Shown one piece after another: positions 7,199 to 16,740 of a stretch of 64,000 nucleotides of DNA. Position 1 is the first letter of the stretch. Every line of letters starts with the position of its first letter. Position numbers and translations under genes: made by a program. A model generated the notes under the pieces. That model was not told the origin of the DNA. It worked only from the letters and a program-made list of their open reading frames with translations, and did not search any database. The DNA is from Lachnospiraceae bacterium C7 (GTDB taxonomy: Bacteria; Bacillota; Clostridia; Lachnospirales; Lachnospiraceae): positions 1 to 64,000 of the forward strand of contig FOPE01000013.1 of NCBI GenBank assembly GCA_900113385.1, given 5' to 3'.

Positions 7199-8340
7199 AT
7201 GTATTTAAAGATGCTAAAACTGATACAATTATATCGTTGGAGATTTTCAAAAAGTAATTTATCGAAAGAACAATATTTTGTCATGGATAATATAATAGGC
7301 ATAACAATAGGTTTATTATATTTGATTTTTTCATATGCTTTAATGACAAGTGTATGCAATTTTTTTATTATTATAGGTGTTGAGGTATTGATGATTTTCT
7401 CTGTTTTAAATCAATATTGGTTAAAAACAGTGGAACAGTATAAAGAGACTAGAAGCAAAAAAATACTTATGGTTACAAGAAATAAAATAAAATATTTAAT
7501 GTATTTATATTTAAAAAATAATTATTATGCAATACATTTTATGTTTTTTTGGTTTTTTCTGGAGAGTTTATTAGTATTTTTCAATATAAAACTGTTGGTG
7601 ATTAATTTTTTTGCCATGTTAGTTGTTATAGTGATTTTGGTAAAAGATTTTTATACGTCGTGTGGATTTAATAAAGTTAAAAAAAATCAAGGAAAATTTC
7701 ATGTATAAGAGATTACAATCAAAGTTATTTATATAGATATAATTTTTTAGTGTTACAAGAAAATCTGACTTTTATAATTGGAGCAGGAGTTGTATTATTT
7801 TTCAAACAAAATATAATAATTATTTATGAAAGTATATTTATGGTTTATATGGCATGTGTCCAATTACAGATTGAAAAGTATATGGATGATTATGATAATA
7901 CATATAAGAATTATTTATTTAAAAAAGCAATGGGCTGTGAAAAAAAGCATTGGATTGTTTCAAATGAGCTTGGAAGATTAGCCTTTAAAACGCGGCTTCA
8001 ATATTTTACTGTTTTCATAATGACAGAAATGTATAATTTATATGTAAATAATTTTAATGCTACGATTTTGGTATTGGGTAACACGGTATTATATTATGTA
8101 TTTACTGAAATGTATAATAGAAAAACATGGGAAGTATTAATAAAAAAACTTGGAAAAAGAGAAGTTTTTAAGCCTTTTGCGATGGGCTGCGTCGTGATTT
8201 ATATACAAGTTATTGTATTTACGGTTAACTTTTTGAAAATAGATTCAATAATTAAATGCATTATAGAAATAATTTTGGCTGGAATAGTATATGTTGTTCC
8301 TTTTGAAAAAATATTTTATAAATATGAGATAAAACTATAA
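7199..8340 (+). pseudogene. Polytopic membrane protein split by an A8-tract frameshift
   Basis: Two frames, 7199-7708 and one open from 7681 to 8340, join into a single protein of about 380 residues if one base is added at the run of eight A at 7679-7686. The second frame has no start of its own with a ribosome site (only a GTG at 7750). The first begins MYLKMLKLIQLYRWRFSKSN after GGAGG. Both halves are rich in hydrophobic helices, at least six in total, and the layout looks like an ABC-type permease subunit without an ATPase beside it on this strand. Family not recognised. It could be a true pseudogene, a phase-variable gene, or rescued by -1 slippage. Confidence 0.5.
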
Positions 8341-8352
8341 TTTTAAGCTAAA

Positions 8353-8390
8353 AAGGGCGTAAGATGAAATAAATTCACCTATACGCCCTT
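8353..8390. terminator. Bidirectional terminator between convergent genes
   Basis: AAGGGCGTA (8353-8361) pairs with TACGCCCTT (8382-8390), with A-rich and T-rich flanks on the two sides. It separates the rightward membrane gene from the leftward ABC transporter. Confidence 0.75.
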
Positions 8391-8399
8391 AATTTTTAT

Positions 8400-9029
8400 T
8401 TACAATTCAATTATGTGTTCGCAATTTGCTATAACATCATAATCGTGAGAAACTAACAATACAGTTTTACCTTCATTGTTTAACTGCTTTAGAAGATTCA
8501 TAACGATTTGTGTGTTTTCAGGATCCAAACTGCCAGTAGGTTCATCGGCTAAGATTAATTTGCATTTTTTTAGAATCAATCTAGCAATGGCTATGCGTTG
8601 TTGTTCACCTCCAGAACATGTACATACTTTTTTGAATAAAATGTCTTCATTTAATCCAACTTTATTTAACGCATCTATCATTAGTGATTTTGCAGTTTTT
8701 TTCGATTTCTTTTCTAAGACGATTTTTAAGTTTTCGTATACAGTTAAATCGTCAACAAGAGCATAATTTTGGAAGAGATATCCAATTGTATTTTTTAAGA
8801 TATTTAGTTTTTGTCGTTTGTTTGAAAAGTTTATAGTTTCACCATATATTTTAATAGTACCTTCAGCCTTTTCTAGTAGACCAATAATGTTTAGAAGAGT
8901 AGTCTTTCCACGACCACTATTTCCTTTTATGCCGACAAAGTCACCATCTTCAACTTCTAGGTTAAAATTATCTAAAATTACATGTTCGTTATAATTCTTT
9001 TTTATATTTTTTAAAACAATAGCTTTCAT
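8400..9029 (-). CDS. ABC transporter ATPase, lactococcin-972 export/immunity type
   Basis: The 209-residue ATPase has Walker A GNSGRGKT (36-43), Q-loop at FQNYALVDD (87-95), signature SGGEQQR (139-145), Walker B LILADEP (158-164) and H-loop H195. The text TIGYLFQNYALVDDLTVYEN is typical of the small ATPases paired with DUF1430-type membrane proteins in lactococcin-972-like loci. Walker A has Arg where most relatives have Ser or Cys. Its start lies 4 bases after the permease stop, so the two form one transcription unit. It would power export of, or protection against, a peptide at the membrane; the substrate is unknown. Confidence 0.75.
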   Translation of the reverse strand: MKAIVLKNIKKNYNEHVILDNFNLEVEDGDFVGIKGNSGRGKTTLLNIIGLLEKAEGTIKIYGETINFSNKRQKLNILKNTIGYLFQNYALVDDLTVYENLKIVLEKKSKKTAKSLMIDALNKVGLNEDILFKKVCTCSGGEQQRIAIARLILKKCKLILADEPTGSLDPENTQIVMNLLKQLNNEGKTVLLVSHDYDVIANCEHIIEL

Positions 9030-9033
9030 CTTG

Positions 9034-10899
9034 TTATTCTCCTTTTAAAATAAGTGTAGTATTTTTAAATGACTTAGCTTGTAGAATCATTAAAAATACG
9101 ATGGATTCAGGAATTATTAAAAGAATAAAGAAAGGATTGATACCTAAGCTTATAATTAATGTGATAATTCCGTTAATAATCAAAAATGTACTAATTTCTT
9201 TTAGGTTACTTCGGCCTAGAAGATTCTCGATTGCAAGCATTTTCTTTTTTATTTCATAATAAGAAAGAATACTCACATAATTAACAACAGCAACAGTAAC
9301 TAAGAGTATTACTAAAAATATTGTATTAGTCAGTAAAGAATATTTAATAGTTCCAGTAGTTTCGTTAAGTTCATCACTGAGGGGGCTTGCTTTAATTGAA
9401 GCATGTTCAATTTTTAGTTTGTCTATTTCTCTATTTATCAATTTAGCCTTTTCTTTTGTCATAAATATTTTTTGGTCAGATGAAATAGAAAAGTTGGATT
9501 TTAAAGGTGTTAATGATAATATCATGTTATATGAATAGCAACTAGGGTCAGTAAAATTTGTAATTTTTTGATTGTCTTTTATACATATACATTGATACTC
9601 TGTATTTGAATTATAATTTTTTTTGATAATATTTCTATCTGCCCAATATTTTTGGGGAATTAAAAGATAATTTTTTGAAGGAGAGAGGGTTATTCCGTTG
9701 TTGTTGTTATCTTTTATATTTAGTTTTGGTAACAGATTAGAAGATGCCTTGATACTATGAAAATTCAAATCTTCCGTGTCATTAACATCAATGGTATAAT
9801 TTTTATCAATATTTTCTTCAGGACAATATTCAAAACGGTAAATCCCGGTTTTGAAATTTGAAATATAAGTAGTCAATTTCTTGTTTGCTGTTGAAGGTTT
9901 ATAATTTCTTATATTTAATTCATATAAACTAAATTTATTTATAGAATTAGAATTATTTAATGTTAAGTAGAGTTCCTTGCTACTGCTAAAAACGTTCATT
10001 ATATTTATAAACAAAGTAGTAGTTAATACTATTTTAAATAAAAGTAATATTAGATATATAACAGTATTATTTCTATTGTTCTTTACACTTGTAGTTACAT
10101 TGAGAAAATTTATATATGGCAAACCTAATAAAGCTATAATTGAATATATAAGCAAGGTTAGTGAGGAAATAATGCCTACCAATTCAAAATAGTATAAAAG
10201 TTGTGATGCATCTTTTAAAAGTATATAAATGGAAAATGGTATTATAATTATCAATATTCCTTTGAGGGTAGTTAAAAGTTCTTTTTTATATAAAGATAAG
10301 GATATTGAAAATGTAGATTTACCATTTATTTTTAGAACTGCGATTTCTTTATTACGAGAAATATAATGCATTAGAGTAGCAAATACCGTAATTAAAGATA
10401 ACACAATTACAAATATGATGTTGCTTTGGAAAAATAAGTTATAACCAAGGTGAAAATTGTCACTATTGCAATAAGATGCGCTAATATCATTAGAACTTAA
10501 AATGTGTTGAATGTTATCTAAATCGTTTTTGCTGTTAGGTTCTATAAAAAAAATGTTTGTTTTTCGTTTATTTTCCTTTTTGTATTTTGATATGTATATA
10601 TTTTTGTTGGGTAAAAGGGATTTTTGTTTTCCTAATTTGATTTTGTTTGTAGGGTTTATTGCTTCTATTTTTACAGTCCTATTAAAAAAACCGTATTGAA
10701 CGAAATTGCGTATTTGAAATGTCAAATTGTTGCTTTGAGCGACATTAAGCATTTTGTTTATAGGCACATCTTCGTTTGTCATAATCATTAAGCATTTGTA
10801 ATTATTAGTGATAGAGATGTTTTGTAAATTGATGCTAAGCATAAAATATATTGACAATATTCCTATTGATATTCCTACAAATTTTAGAATTTTTTTCAT
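9034..10899 (-). CDS. DUF1430-like (bacteriocin-associated) membrane protein
   Basis: The start at 10899 follows GGAGG; a longer frame starts upstream without support. The 621-residue product has an N-terminal helix (about 5-23), an extracytoplasmic stretch to about 155, then membrane helices, a second extracytoplasmic region near 330-510 and C-terminal helices. HYISRNKEIAVLKINGKS is an FtsX/MacB-like coupling-helix motif. Size and arrangement fit the bacteriocin-associated integral membrane proteins of lactococcin-972 loci, which pair with the small ATPase that follows. No bacteriocin precursor gene lies in the 170 bp upstream, where these loci usually have one. It is very AT-rich. Confidence 0.6.
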   Translation of the reverse strand: MKKILKFVGISIGILSIYFMLSINLQNISITNNYKCLMIMTNEDVPINKMLNVAQSNNLTFQIRNFVQYGFFNRTVKIEAINPTNKIKLGKQKSLLPNKNIYISKYKKENKRKTNIFFIEPNSKNDLDNIQHILSSNDISASYCNSDNFHLGYNLFFQSNIIFVIVLSLITVFATLMHYISRNKEIAVLKINGKSTFSISLSLYKKELLTTLKGILIIIIPFSIYILLKDASQLLYYFELVGIISSLTLLIYSIIALLGLPYINFLNVTTSVKNNRNNTVIYLILLLFKIVLTTTLFINIMNVFSSSKELYLTLNNSNSINKFSLYELNIRNYKPSTANKKLTTYISNFKTGIYRFEYCPEENIDKNYTIDVNDTEDLNFHSIKASSNLLPKLNIKDNNNNGITLSPSKNYLLIPQKYWADRNIIKKNYNSNTEYQCICIKDNQKITNFTDPSCYSYNMILSLTPLKSNFSISSDQKIFMTKEKAKLINREIDKLKIEHASIKASPLSDELNETTGTIKYSLLTNTIFLVILLVTVAVVNYVSILSYYEIKKKMLAIENLLGRSNLKEISTFLIINGIITLIISLGINPFFILLIIPESIVFLMILQAKSFKNTTLILKGE

Positions 10900-10944
10900 A
10901 ACATTACCTCCATAAATTAATAATAACATTATATATAAAATAAA

Positions 10945-10987
10945 ATCAATAGTAGCAAAATGTTATTTTATTTTTGCTACTATTGAT
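10945..10987 (-). terminator. Terminator after tyrS
   Basis: A 16-bp perfect inverted repeat (10945-10960 and 10972-10987) is followed on the complement by TTTTATTTTATATA. It lies about 85 bases beyond the tyrS stop and upstream of the bacteriocin-type cassette. Confidence 0.75.
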
Positions 10988-11072
10988 GAAAATATTCTTT
11001 ATTTAATAATTTTGAAATTCTTATAGCAAGCTATTTCATAGATAAAAGGATTAGAATGATAAAATTCAACAA

Positions 11073-12296
11073 TTAAGCTAAAACTTTAGCAAATTTCTTT
11101 TTACCACGTTTCACAACTTTTCCTTCATCAGAAAAATCATCAAGTGTGTAGAATGTTTTAATGTCAGTTACTTTTTCGCCATCAACAGAAACACCACCTT
11201 GCTGTACAGCACGTCTAGCATCTGATCTTGTGTTCGCAAGTCCTGCAGCAACTAATACTCCCATGATATCGATTCTTCCATCAAGAAGATTTTCCTCAGT
11301 TAAAGTTACTTTAGGCATGTTTTCATCGGAACCTTGACCTAAGAATAATGCATGAGAAGCTTCTTTTGCTTTTGTTGCTTCATCTTCTCCATGAACAAGT
11401 TTAGTAAGTTCAAATGCAAGGATTTCTTTAGCTTCATTTAACTTAGCACCTTCCCATGATTCCATTGCTTCAATTTCTTCAAGAGGGATAAATGTAAGCA
11501 TCTTCATACATTTGATTACATCTGCATCTGCAACATTTCTCCAATACTGGAAGAATTCAAATGGTGAAGTTTTTTCTGGGTCAAGCCATACAGCACCGCC
11601 TACAGTTTTTCCCATTTTTTTGCCTTCTGAATTAAGAAGTAAGTTAATTGTCATTGCGTAAGCATCTTTTCCGAGTTTACGACGGATAAGTTCTGTACCA
11701 CCGAGCATGTTGCTCCACTGATCATTTCCACCAAATTCGAGGTTACATCCGTATTTCTGGAACAATGTATAGAAATCGAAACTTTGCATAATCATGTAGT
11801 TAAATTCAAGGAAGCTTAAACCACGAGCCATACGTTGCTTGTAACATTCTGCAGTAAGCATTCTATTAACTGAAAAATGTGGTCCAACTTCACGTAAAAC
11901 GTCAACATAATTTAAGTCCATAAGCCAATCAGCGTTGTTAGCAAGGATAGCTTTTCCATCTGAGAAATCAATGAAACGAGCCATTTGTTTTTTGAAACAA
12001 TCAACGTTGTGCTGAATAGTTTCTGGAGTCATCATCTGACGCATGTCTGTACGACCAGAAGGATCACCAATCATAGCTGTACCTCCACCGATAAGGGCAA
12101 TTGGTTTATTTCCTGCCATTTGTAAACGTTTCATAAGGCAAAGTGTCATAAAATGTCCTACATGTAAACTGTCAGCAGTTGGATCAAAACCAATGTAGAA
12201 AGTTGCTTTACCATTGTTAATTAATTCTTTGATTTCTTCTTCATCTGTTACCTGGGCAATAAGTCCACGGGCAACTAATTCGTCATATACTGTCAT
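11073..12296 (-). CDS. tyrS: Tyrosyl-tRNA synthetase
   Basis: The 407-residue enzyme charges tRNA-Tyr. The HIGH-type motif is HVGH (45-48), the KMSKS equivalent is KMGKT (227-231), and the tyrosine pocket is in QSFDFYTLFQ and GGNDQWSNM. An S4 RNA-binding domain occupies about 340-400 (ARRAVQQGGVSVDGEKV). The start at 12296 is chosen because GGAGG lies inside the ATGGAGG just upstream, making the earlier ATG part of the ribosome site. The gene is preceded by a T-box leader and followed by a strong terminator, so it forms its own unit. Family certain. Confidence 0.97.
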   Translation of the reverse strand: MTVYDELVARGLIAQVTDEEEIKELINNGKATFYIGFDPTADSLHVGHFMTLCLMKRLQMAGNKPIALIGGGTAMIGDPSGRTDMRQMMTPETIQHNVDCFKKQMARFIDFSDGKAILANNADWLMDLNYVDVLREVGPHFSVNRMLTAECYKQRMARGLSFLEFNYMIMQSFDFYTLFQKYGCNLEFGGNDQWSNMLGGTELIRRKLGKDAYAMTINLLLNSEGKKMGKTVGGAVWLDPEKTSPFEFFQYWRNVADADVIKCMKMLTFIPLEEIEAMESWEGAKLNEAKEILAFELTKLVHGEDEATKAKEASHALFLGQGSDENMPKVTLTEENLLDGRIDIMGVLVAAGLANTRSDARRAVQQGGVSVDGEKVTDIKTFYTLDDFSDEGKVVKRGKKKFAKVLA

Positions 12297-12384
12297 TTTT
12301 TCCTCCATAAAATTGATAATATTAAATTTAGATAAGTGTCAATTAACGATAATATAATTGACACATAAAGTTTTATAAAATAAA

Positions 12385-12650
12385 AAAACTCCCGTCCTTA
12401 AAAAAGGACGAGAGATAACTCGCGGTACCACCTTTGTTTGCATACTTATTGCTAAGAATGCCTCTGTAAGTGTCAATCAACACTTTAGTGCAATAACGAG
12501 CACCAATCCGTTGCAGCCTAATAGGTAAAAAACCGTTCAGTGCAATGCTAAAGGATGTATTCAGTAATTAATTAATCTAAAACCTCTCATCAACCGGTAA
12601 TTTTCTGTAGATGTCATAAATACTTACTTGTTCCTTATTATTGCTTTATC
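12385..12650 (-). promoter_or_regulatory. T-box riboswitch of tyrS
   Basis: On the complement the conserved T-box GGTGGTACCGCG lies at 12432-12421, followed by a terminator stem CGTCCTT/AAGGACG (12393-12410) and a T run. Uncharged tRNA-Tyr would pair its 3' end with the T-box and prevent termination. A candidate tyrosine specifier, UAC in GAAUACAUCC, lies at 12559-12557. The 5' boundary is approximate. Confidence 0.88.
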
Positions 12651-12744
12651 AATATAAGATTTGTAGTTGATTAAGTTCATTTAAACACAAATGAAAATAT
12701 ATGTCAACTGAAATTCTTCATTATAGAAATAAAAATTTTTTACC

Positions 12745-13743
12745 TTATCTATTACAAATGTAAAACATAAATGCAACATACATAATAAGCATAAATGCAC
12801 CTTCTTTTCGAGAAAGATGATCCTCTGTTTTACAGAAGATAGATGTAATTATAGTAAGTGCAACTAGTGTAATGGAATCAATTAGGTTGAATGCTTCAAA
12901 GCCCATAGGTGAAATAGTTGCTGAAAGTCCTAAAACCATAAGTACATTGAAGATATTAGAACCAATTGCATTTCCAAGAGCCATATCAACTTCGCCTTTG
13001 CAAGCGGCTACTACAGAAGTTACAAGTTCTGGTAAGCTTGTTCCAATTGAAACGATAGTAAGTCCGATTAAAGTTTCAGACATTCCGAAGTTTAAAGCAA
13101 TTGTTTTACAGCTATAAATTACAGCTTCGCCACCATAAATGATAGCAATAATGCCAATGACTATAAATAAAATGCATACAAATATGGAAGAAAGAATTTT
13201 TCCTTTAGTATTTGCATTATTTTCAGAAATTATAGTTTCGTTTTTATCATCAGCTGGTTTATTTACATTGGCCTGTTTTACAAGAGATCTAAGGTAAAAG
13301 GCAAATATAACTAATAAAATTATACCGTCTACACGGTTAAGTCCGTGTCCTATAACTCCTAACACAATAAGTAATATTGTTACAAAAAGTGAAAAAGGAA
13401 TATCTCTTGAAGTAACCTCTTTTTTTACTAAAATTGGACGTATAAGTGCACACATACCAATAGCAACGATAAGGTTAAAAATATTTGAACCAAGAACATT
13501 ACTAATGGCAAGAGAATTTTGTCCTGCAAGAGCAGCAGTTGCACTTACAGCTGTTTCTGGTAAACTTGTTCCCATGGCAACAATTGTAAGTCCTATAATC
13601 ATAGGAGGAATTTTGAATTTTGTCGCAATTTTAGAACTTCCAGATACAAATAAATTTGCTCCACCAATTAAACATACTAGGCCTAGAACAAGGCAAAAAA
13701 TCAGCGATGGAATGGAGCTGATAGTTGGCAAAAAATTTTGCAT
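12745..13743 (-). CDS. CaCA-family cation antiporter (Na+/Ca2+ exchanger-like)
   Basis: The 332-residue membrane protein has two homologous halves. The alpha-repeats show as GLTIVAMGTSLPETAVSATA with SNVLGSNIFN in the first half, and GLTIVSIGTSLPELVTSVVA with GNAIGSNIFN in the second. The acidic residues in TSLPE bind cations during exchange. A polar loop near 160-180 separates the halves. It resembles YrbG-type proteins, which export Ca2+ using a sodium gradient; the exact ions are not given by sequence. The start has AAAGGAG upstream. No linked genes suggest a specific stress. Confidence 0.92.
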   Translation of the reverse strand: MQNFLPTISSIPSLIFCLVLGLVCLIGGANLFVSGSSKIATKFKIPPMIIGLTIVAMGTSLPETAVSATAALAGQNSLAISNVLGSNIFNLIVAIGMCALIRPILVKKEVTSRDIPFSLFVTILLIVLGVIGHGLNRVDGIILLVIFAFYLRSLVKQANVNKPADDKNETIISENNANTKGKILSSIFVCILFIVIGIIAIIYGGEAVIYSCKTIALNFGMSETLIGLTIVSIGTSLPELVTSVVAACKGEVDMALGNAIGSNIFNVLMVLGLSATISPMGFEAFNLIDSITLVALTIITSIFCKTEDHLSRKEGAFMLIMYVAFMFYICNR

Positions 13744-13904
13744 TATTTTTTCTCCTTTTATTAAAAAAAATTATATGATTTTATATCGGAATAATTGTAC
13801 AAGAAAAAGAATTTTTTGGCAATAACATAAAAAAATTGAAACATAATTATTTGACTTTTAAAGGGCATAATGGTACTCTAAAATAGTATGAAAACGCAAT
13901 GAAG

Positions 13905-14310
13905 AAAAGAGTATTTTTGTAGAGCTAGCAAAGAGAGTCCTTATGTGGTGAAAAAGGAAGTAGAACTACATTAAGAAGATGGTTTTGGAGCGGTGGAACT
14001 GAACTTTTTTATGATATGAAGTTATAGCTTTATGTGATTTTAAGTATAATTTATATATTTAATTAAATTACATTACATTATATTATATTATATTTGTTAT
14101 TTAAGAGATAGGTTCTGACAGGGTCGCCTGTTATAGCGAGTGAGTAGAATATAAAAATAGCATATATTTAAACAAAGGTATATAAAAGTATAGCGTCATC
14201 TGGTATGCATGGTTTATTTTTTACTCAATGAGGCTTGTTTTGTGAGAAACAGGTAAAAAGAAGTGGTAACGCGATAATTCGTCTTCTGTTATAAACAGGA
14301 GGCTTTTTTT
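13905..14310 (+). promoter_or_regulatory. T-box riboswitch of metG
   Basis: The T-box AGTGGTAACGCGA (14262-14274) precedes a terminator GTCTTCTGT/ACAGGAGGC (14281-14303) with seven T. Upstream, from about 13905, lies a long structured leader with an AGAGAG motif near 13935, as in Stem I. The position directly before metG predicts an AUG specifier; candidates lie near 14010-14020, but the exact one is unclear. Confidence 0.82.
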
Positions 14311-14362
14311 ATTTTATTTTTATTTTACGCCGAGAGGCAATAAGAGACAAAGGAGAGTCATT

Positions 14363-16348
14363 ATGGCAACAAACAAAGGTAAATATTATATGACAACAGC
14401 CATTGCATATGCTTCAGGAAAACCTCATATTGGTAATACATATGAGATTGTTCTTGCTGATGCAATTGCAAGATATAAAAGAGCAGAAGGTTATGATGTA
14501 TATTTTCAGACTGGAACAGATGAACATGGTCAAAAAATTGAAGAAAAGGCAGAAGCTAAAGGAATTACACCTAAGCAGTATGTCGATGAAGTTTCTTCAG
14601 AAATTCATAGAATCTGGGATTTAGTAAACGCTTCATATGACAATTTCATCAGAACTACAGATGAAGATCATGAAAAATGCGTCAAAAAAATCTTCAAAAA
14701 ATTATATGACCAGGGAGACATTTATAAGAGCTCTTATGAAGGTCTTTACTGTACACCATGTGAATCATTCTGGACAGAATCTCAACTTGTAGATGGAAAA
14801 TGCCCAGACTGTGGTAGAGAAGTAAAACCTGCAAAAGAGGAAGCTTATTTCTTTAAAATGAGTAAATATGCTGATAAATTAATTGATTATATTAATGAAC
14901 ATCCAGAATTTATCCAGCCAGTAAGCCGTAAAAACGAAATGATGAATAACTTCTTATTACCTGGACTTCAAGATTTATGTGTGTCACGTACATCATTTGA
15001 TTGGGGTATCCCAGTAGATTTTGATCCAAAACACGTAGTATATGTATGGCTTGATGCGCTTACAAACTACATTACTAAAATCGGATACGATCCAGATGGA
15101 TCTTCAGAATTATTCAACAAAAATTGGCCAGCAGAATTGCATTTAATAGGTAAGGATATTGTAAGATTCCACACAATTTATTGGCCTATTTTCTTAATGG
15201 CACTTGATTTACCACTTCCAAAACAAGTATTTGGACATCCATGGTTATTACAGGGTGGAGAAAAAATGTCTAAATCAAAGGGAAATGTTATTTATGCTGA
15301 TGATTTAGTAGATTTATTTGGTGTAGATGCTACAAGATACTTTGTATTACATGAAATGCCATTTGAAAATGATGGTGTAATCACTTGGGATTTAGTAGTT
15401 GAAAGATATAACTCAGACCTTGCTAATATTCTTGGTAACCTTGTAAATAGAACAATTTCTATGAGTAATAAATACTTTGGCGGAGTTATTAAGAAAACAG
15501 GTGTCGAAGAAGAAGTTGATGCTTCTCTTAAAGAAGTTGTTTCTACTACAAGACAAAAAGTACAAGATAAGATGGATAAACTTAGAGTTGCAGATGCAAT
15601 TACAGAAGTATTTAACTTATTCCGCCGTTGCAACAAATATATAGATGAAACAACACCTTGGGTTCTTGCAAAAGATGAAGCAAAAATGGATAGATTATCA
15701 GAAGTTTTATATAACTTAGTTGAATCTATTACAGTTGGTGCAAGTATTCTTCACAGCTTCTTACCTGAAACAGCTGATAAAATCGTTGCACAGCTTAACA
15801 CAACAATTCGTGATTTCGATGAATTAGATCAGTTTGGTTTATATGAAAGTGGAAACAAAGTAGTAGAAAAACCTGAAATGTTATTTGCTAGATTAGACCA
15901 AAAAGAAGTTCAAGAAAAAGTAGATGCGATTATGGCAAAACAAAAAGAAGAATTTGCAGCAGAAAATCCAGAAACAGCAGAGTCTTCTGATGATGAAGAA
16001 GCAATTGATATTGAGTCTAAGGATGAAATTACTTTTGAAGACTTTGGAAAGATGCAGTTCCAGGTTGGAAAAATTATTGCATGTGAAGCAGTTCCAAAAT
16101 CAAAGAAACTTCTTTGTTCACAGGTAAAAGTAGGAAGCCAGATTAAACAGATTGTATCTGGAATCAGAAAATACTATACACCAGAAGAAATGGTTGGTAA
16201 AAAAGTTATGGTATTATGCAACTTAAAACCAGCTAAACTTGCTGGAGTTTTATCAGAAGGAATGTTACTTTGTGCAGAAGATGCAGAAGGCAACCTAGCA
16301 TTAATGAAACCAGAAAAAGATATGCCAAGTGGAGCAGAAATTGCATAA
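14363..16348 (+). CDS. metG: Methionyl-tRNA synthetase
   Basis: The 661-residue enzyme charges tRNA-Met. HIGN (22-25) and KMSKS (301-305) are the class I signatures. A zinc-knuckle insert near residues 130-150 has CTPC and CPDC. The anticodon-binding helical domain follows to about 520, then an acidic Glu/Ala-rich linker, and a C-terminal EMAP-II-type tRNA-binding domain from about 560 (MQFQVGKIIACEAVPKSKKL). This is the long dimeric form usual in Firmicutes. An AAAGGAGAG site precedes the ATG. Expression is governed by the upstream T-box. Confidence 0.97.
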   Translation: MATNKGKYYMTTAIAYASGKPHIGNTYEIVLADAIARYKRAEGYDVYFQTGTDEHGQKIEEKAEAKGITPKQYVDEVSSEIHRIWDLVNASYDNFIRTTDEDHEKCVKKIFKKLYDQGDIYKSSYEGLYCTPCESFWTESQLVDGKCPDCGREVKPAKEEAYFFKMSKYADKLIDYINEHPEFIQPVSRKNEMMNNFLLPGLQDLCVSRTSFDWGIPVDFDPKHVVYVWLDALTNYITKIGYDPDGSSELFNKNWPAELHLIGKDIVRFHTIYWPIFLMALDLPLPKQVFGHPWLLQGGEKMSKSKGNVIYADDLVDLFGVDATRYFVLHEMPFENDGVITWDLVVERYNSDLANILGNLVNRTISMSNKYFGGVIKKTGVEEEVDASLKEVVSTTRQKVQDKMDKLRVADAITEVFNLFRRCNKYIDETTPWVLAKDEAKMDRLSEVLYNLVESITVGASILHSFLPETADKIVAQLNTTIRDFDELDQFGLYESGNKVVEKPEMLFARLDQKEVQEKVDAIMAKQKEEFAAENPETAESSDDEEAIDIESKDEITFEDFGKMQFQVGKIIACEAVPKSKKLLCSQVKVGSQIKQIVSGIRKYYTPEEMVGKKVMVLCNLKPAKLAGVLSEGMLLCAEDAEGNLALMKPEKDMPSGAEIA

Positions 16349-16476
16349 ATTAGCATAGAAATTGTAAAAACATATATAGAGATTGTATAGACCTCTATAT
16401 TAAATCTATTTATACGAACTTTAAAAACTTGATTTAAACTCAAAGAAAAGCTATTTATAACTAGAAAATCATATAA

Positions 16477-16515
16477 CGCTCATGTGAAAACTAAAAAATC
16501 ACATGAGCGTTTTTT
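16477..16515 (+). terminator. Terminator after metG
   Basis: CGCTCATGTGA (16477-16487) pairs with TCACATGAGCG (16499-16509) followed by six T. The rest of the 392-base gap to the next gene shows only AT-rich sequence with no clear further feature. Confidence 0.85.
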
Positions 16516-16740
16516 GGAACTTTTTTACACTTAAATCGTAAAAAACGTAGGATTAAATAAAAAAATGCTATTAAAATACAAGATTATAGGGGTGTTTTAG
16601 TTGACGATTTATAATATAATGGGATAGGATTATTATGACGATAAAAAAGGTATAGATATTGATGATTTAAGCAGTTATTCTTGAACTTAATAATAGAAAT
16701 GTGATGGGGTACTGCAATCACGGAATGCGAGGTTTTTCAT

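Noticed and set aside
7750-8340. Separate membrane protein started from GTG 7750
   Set aside because: There is no ribosome site before the GTG, and the same frame is open back to 7681 immediately after the A8 tract, so a frameshifted continuation is more likely.
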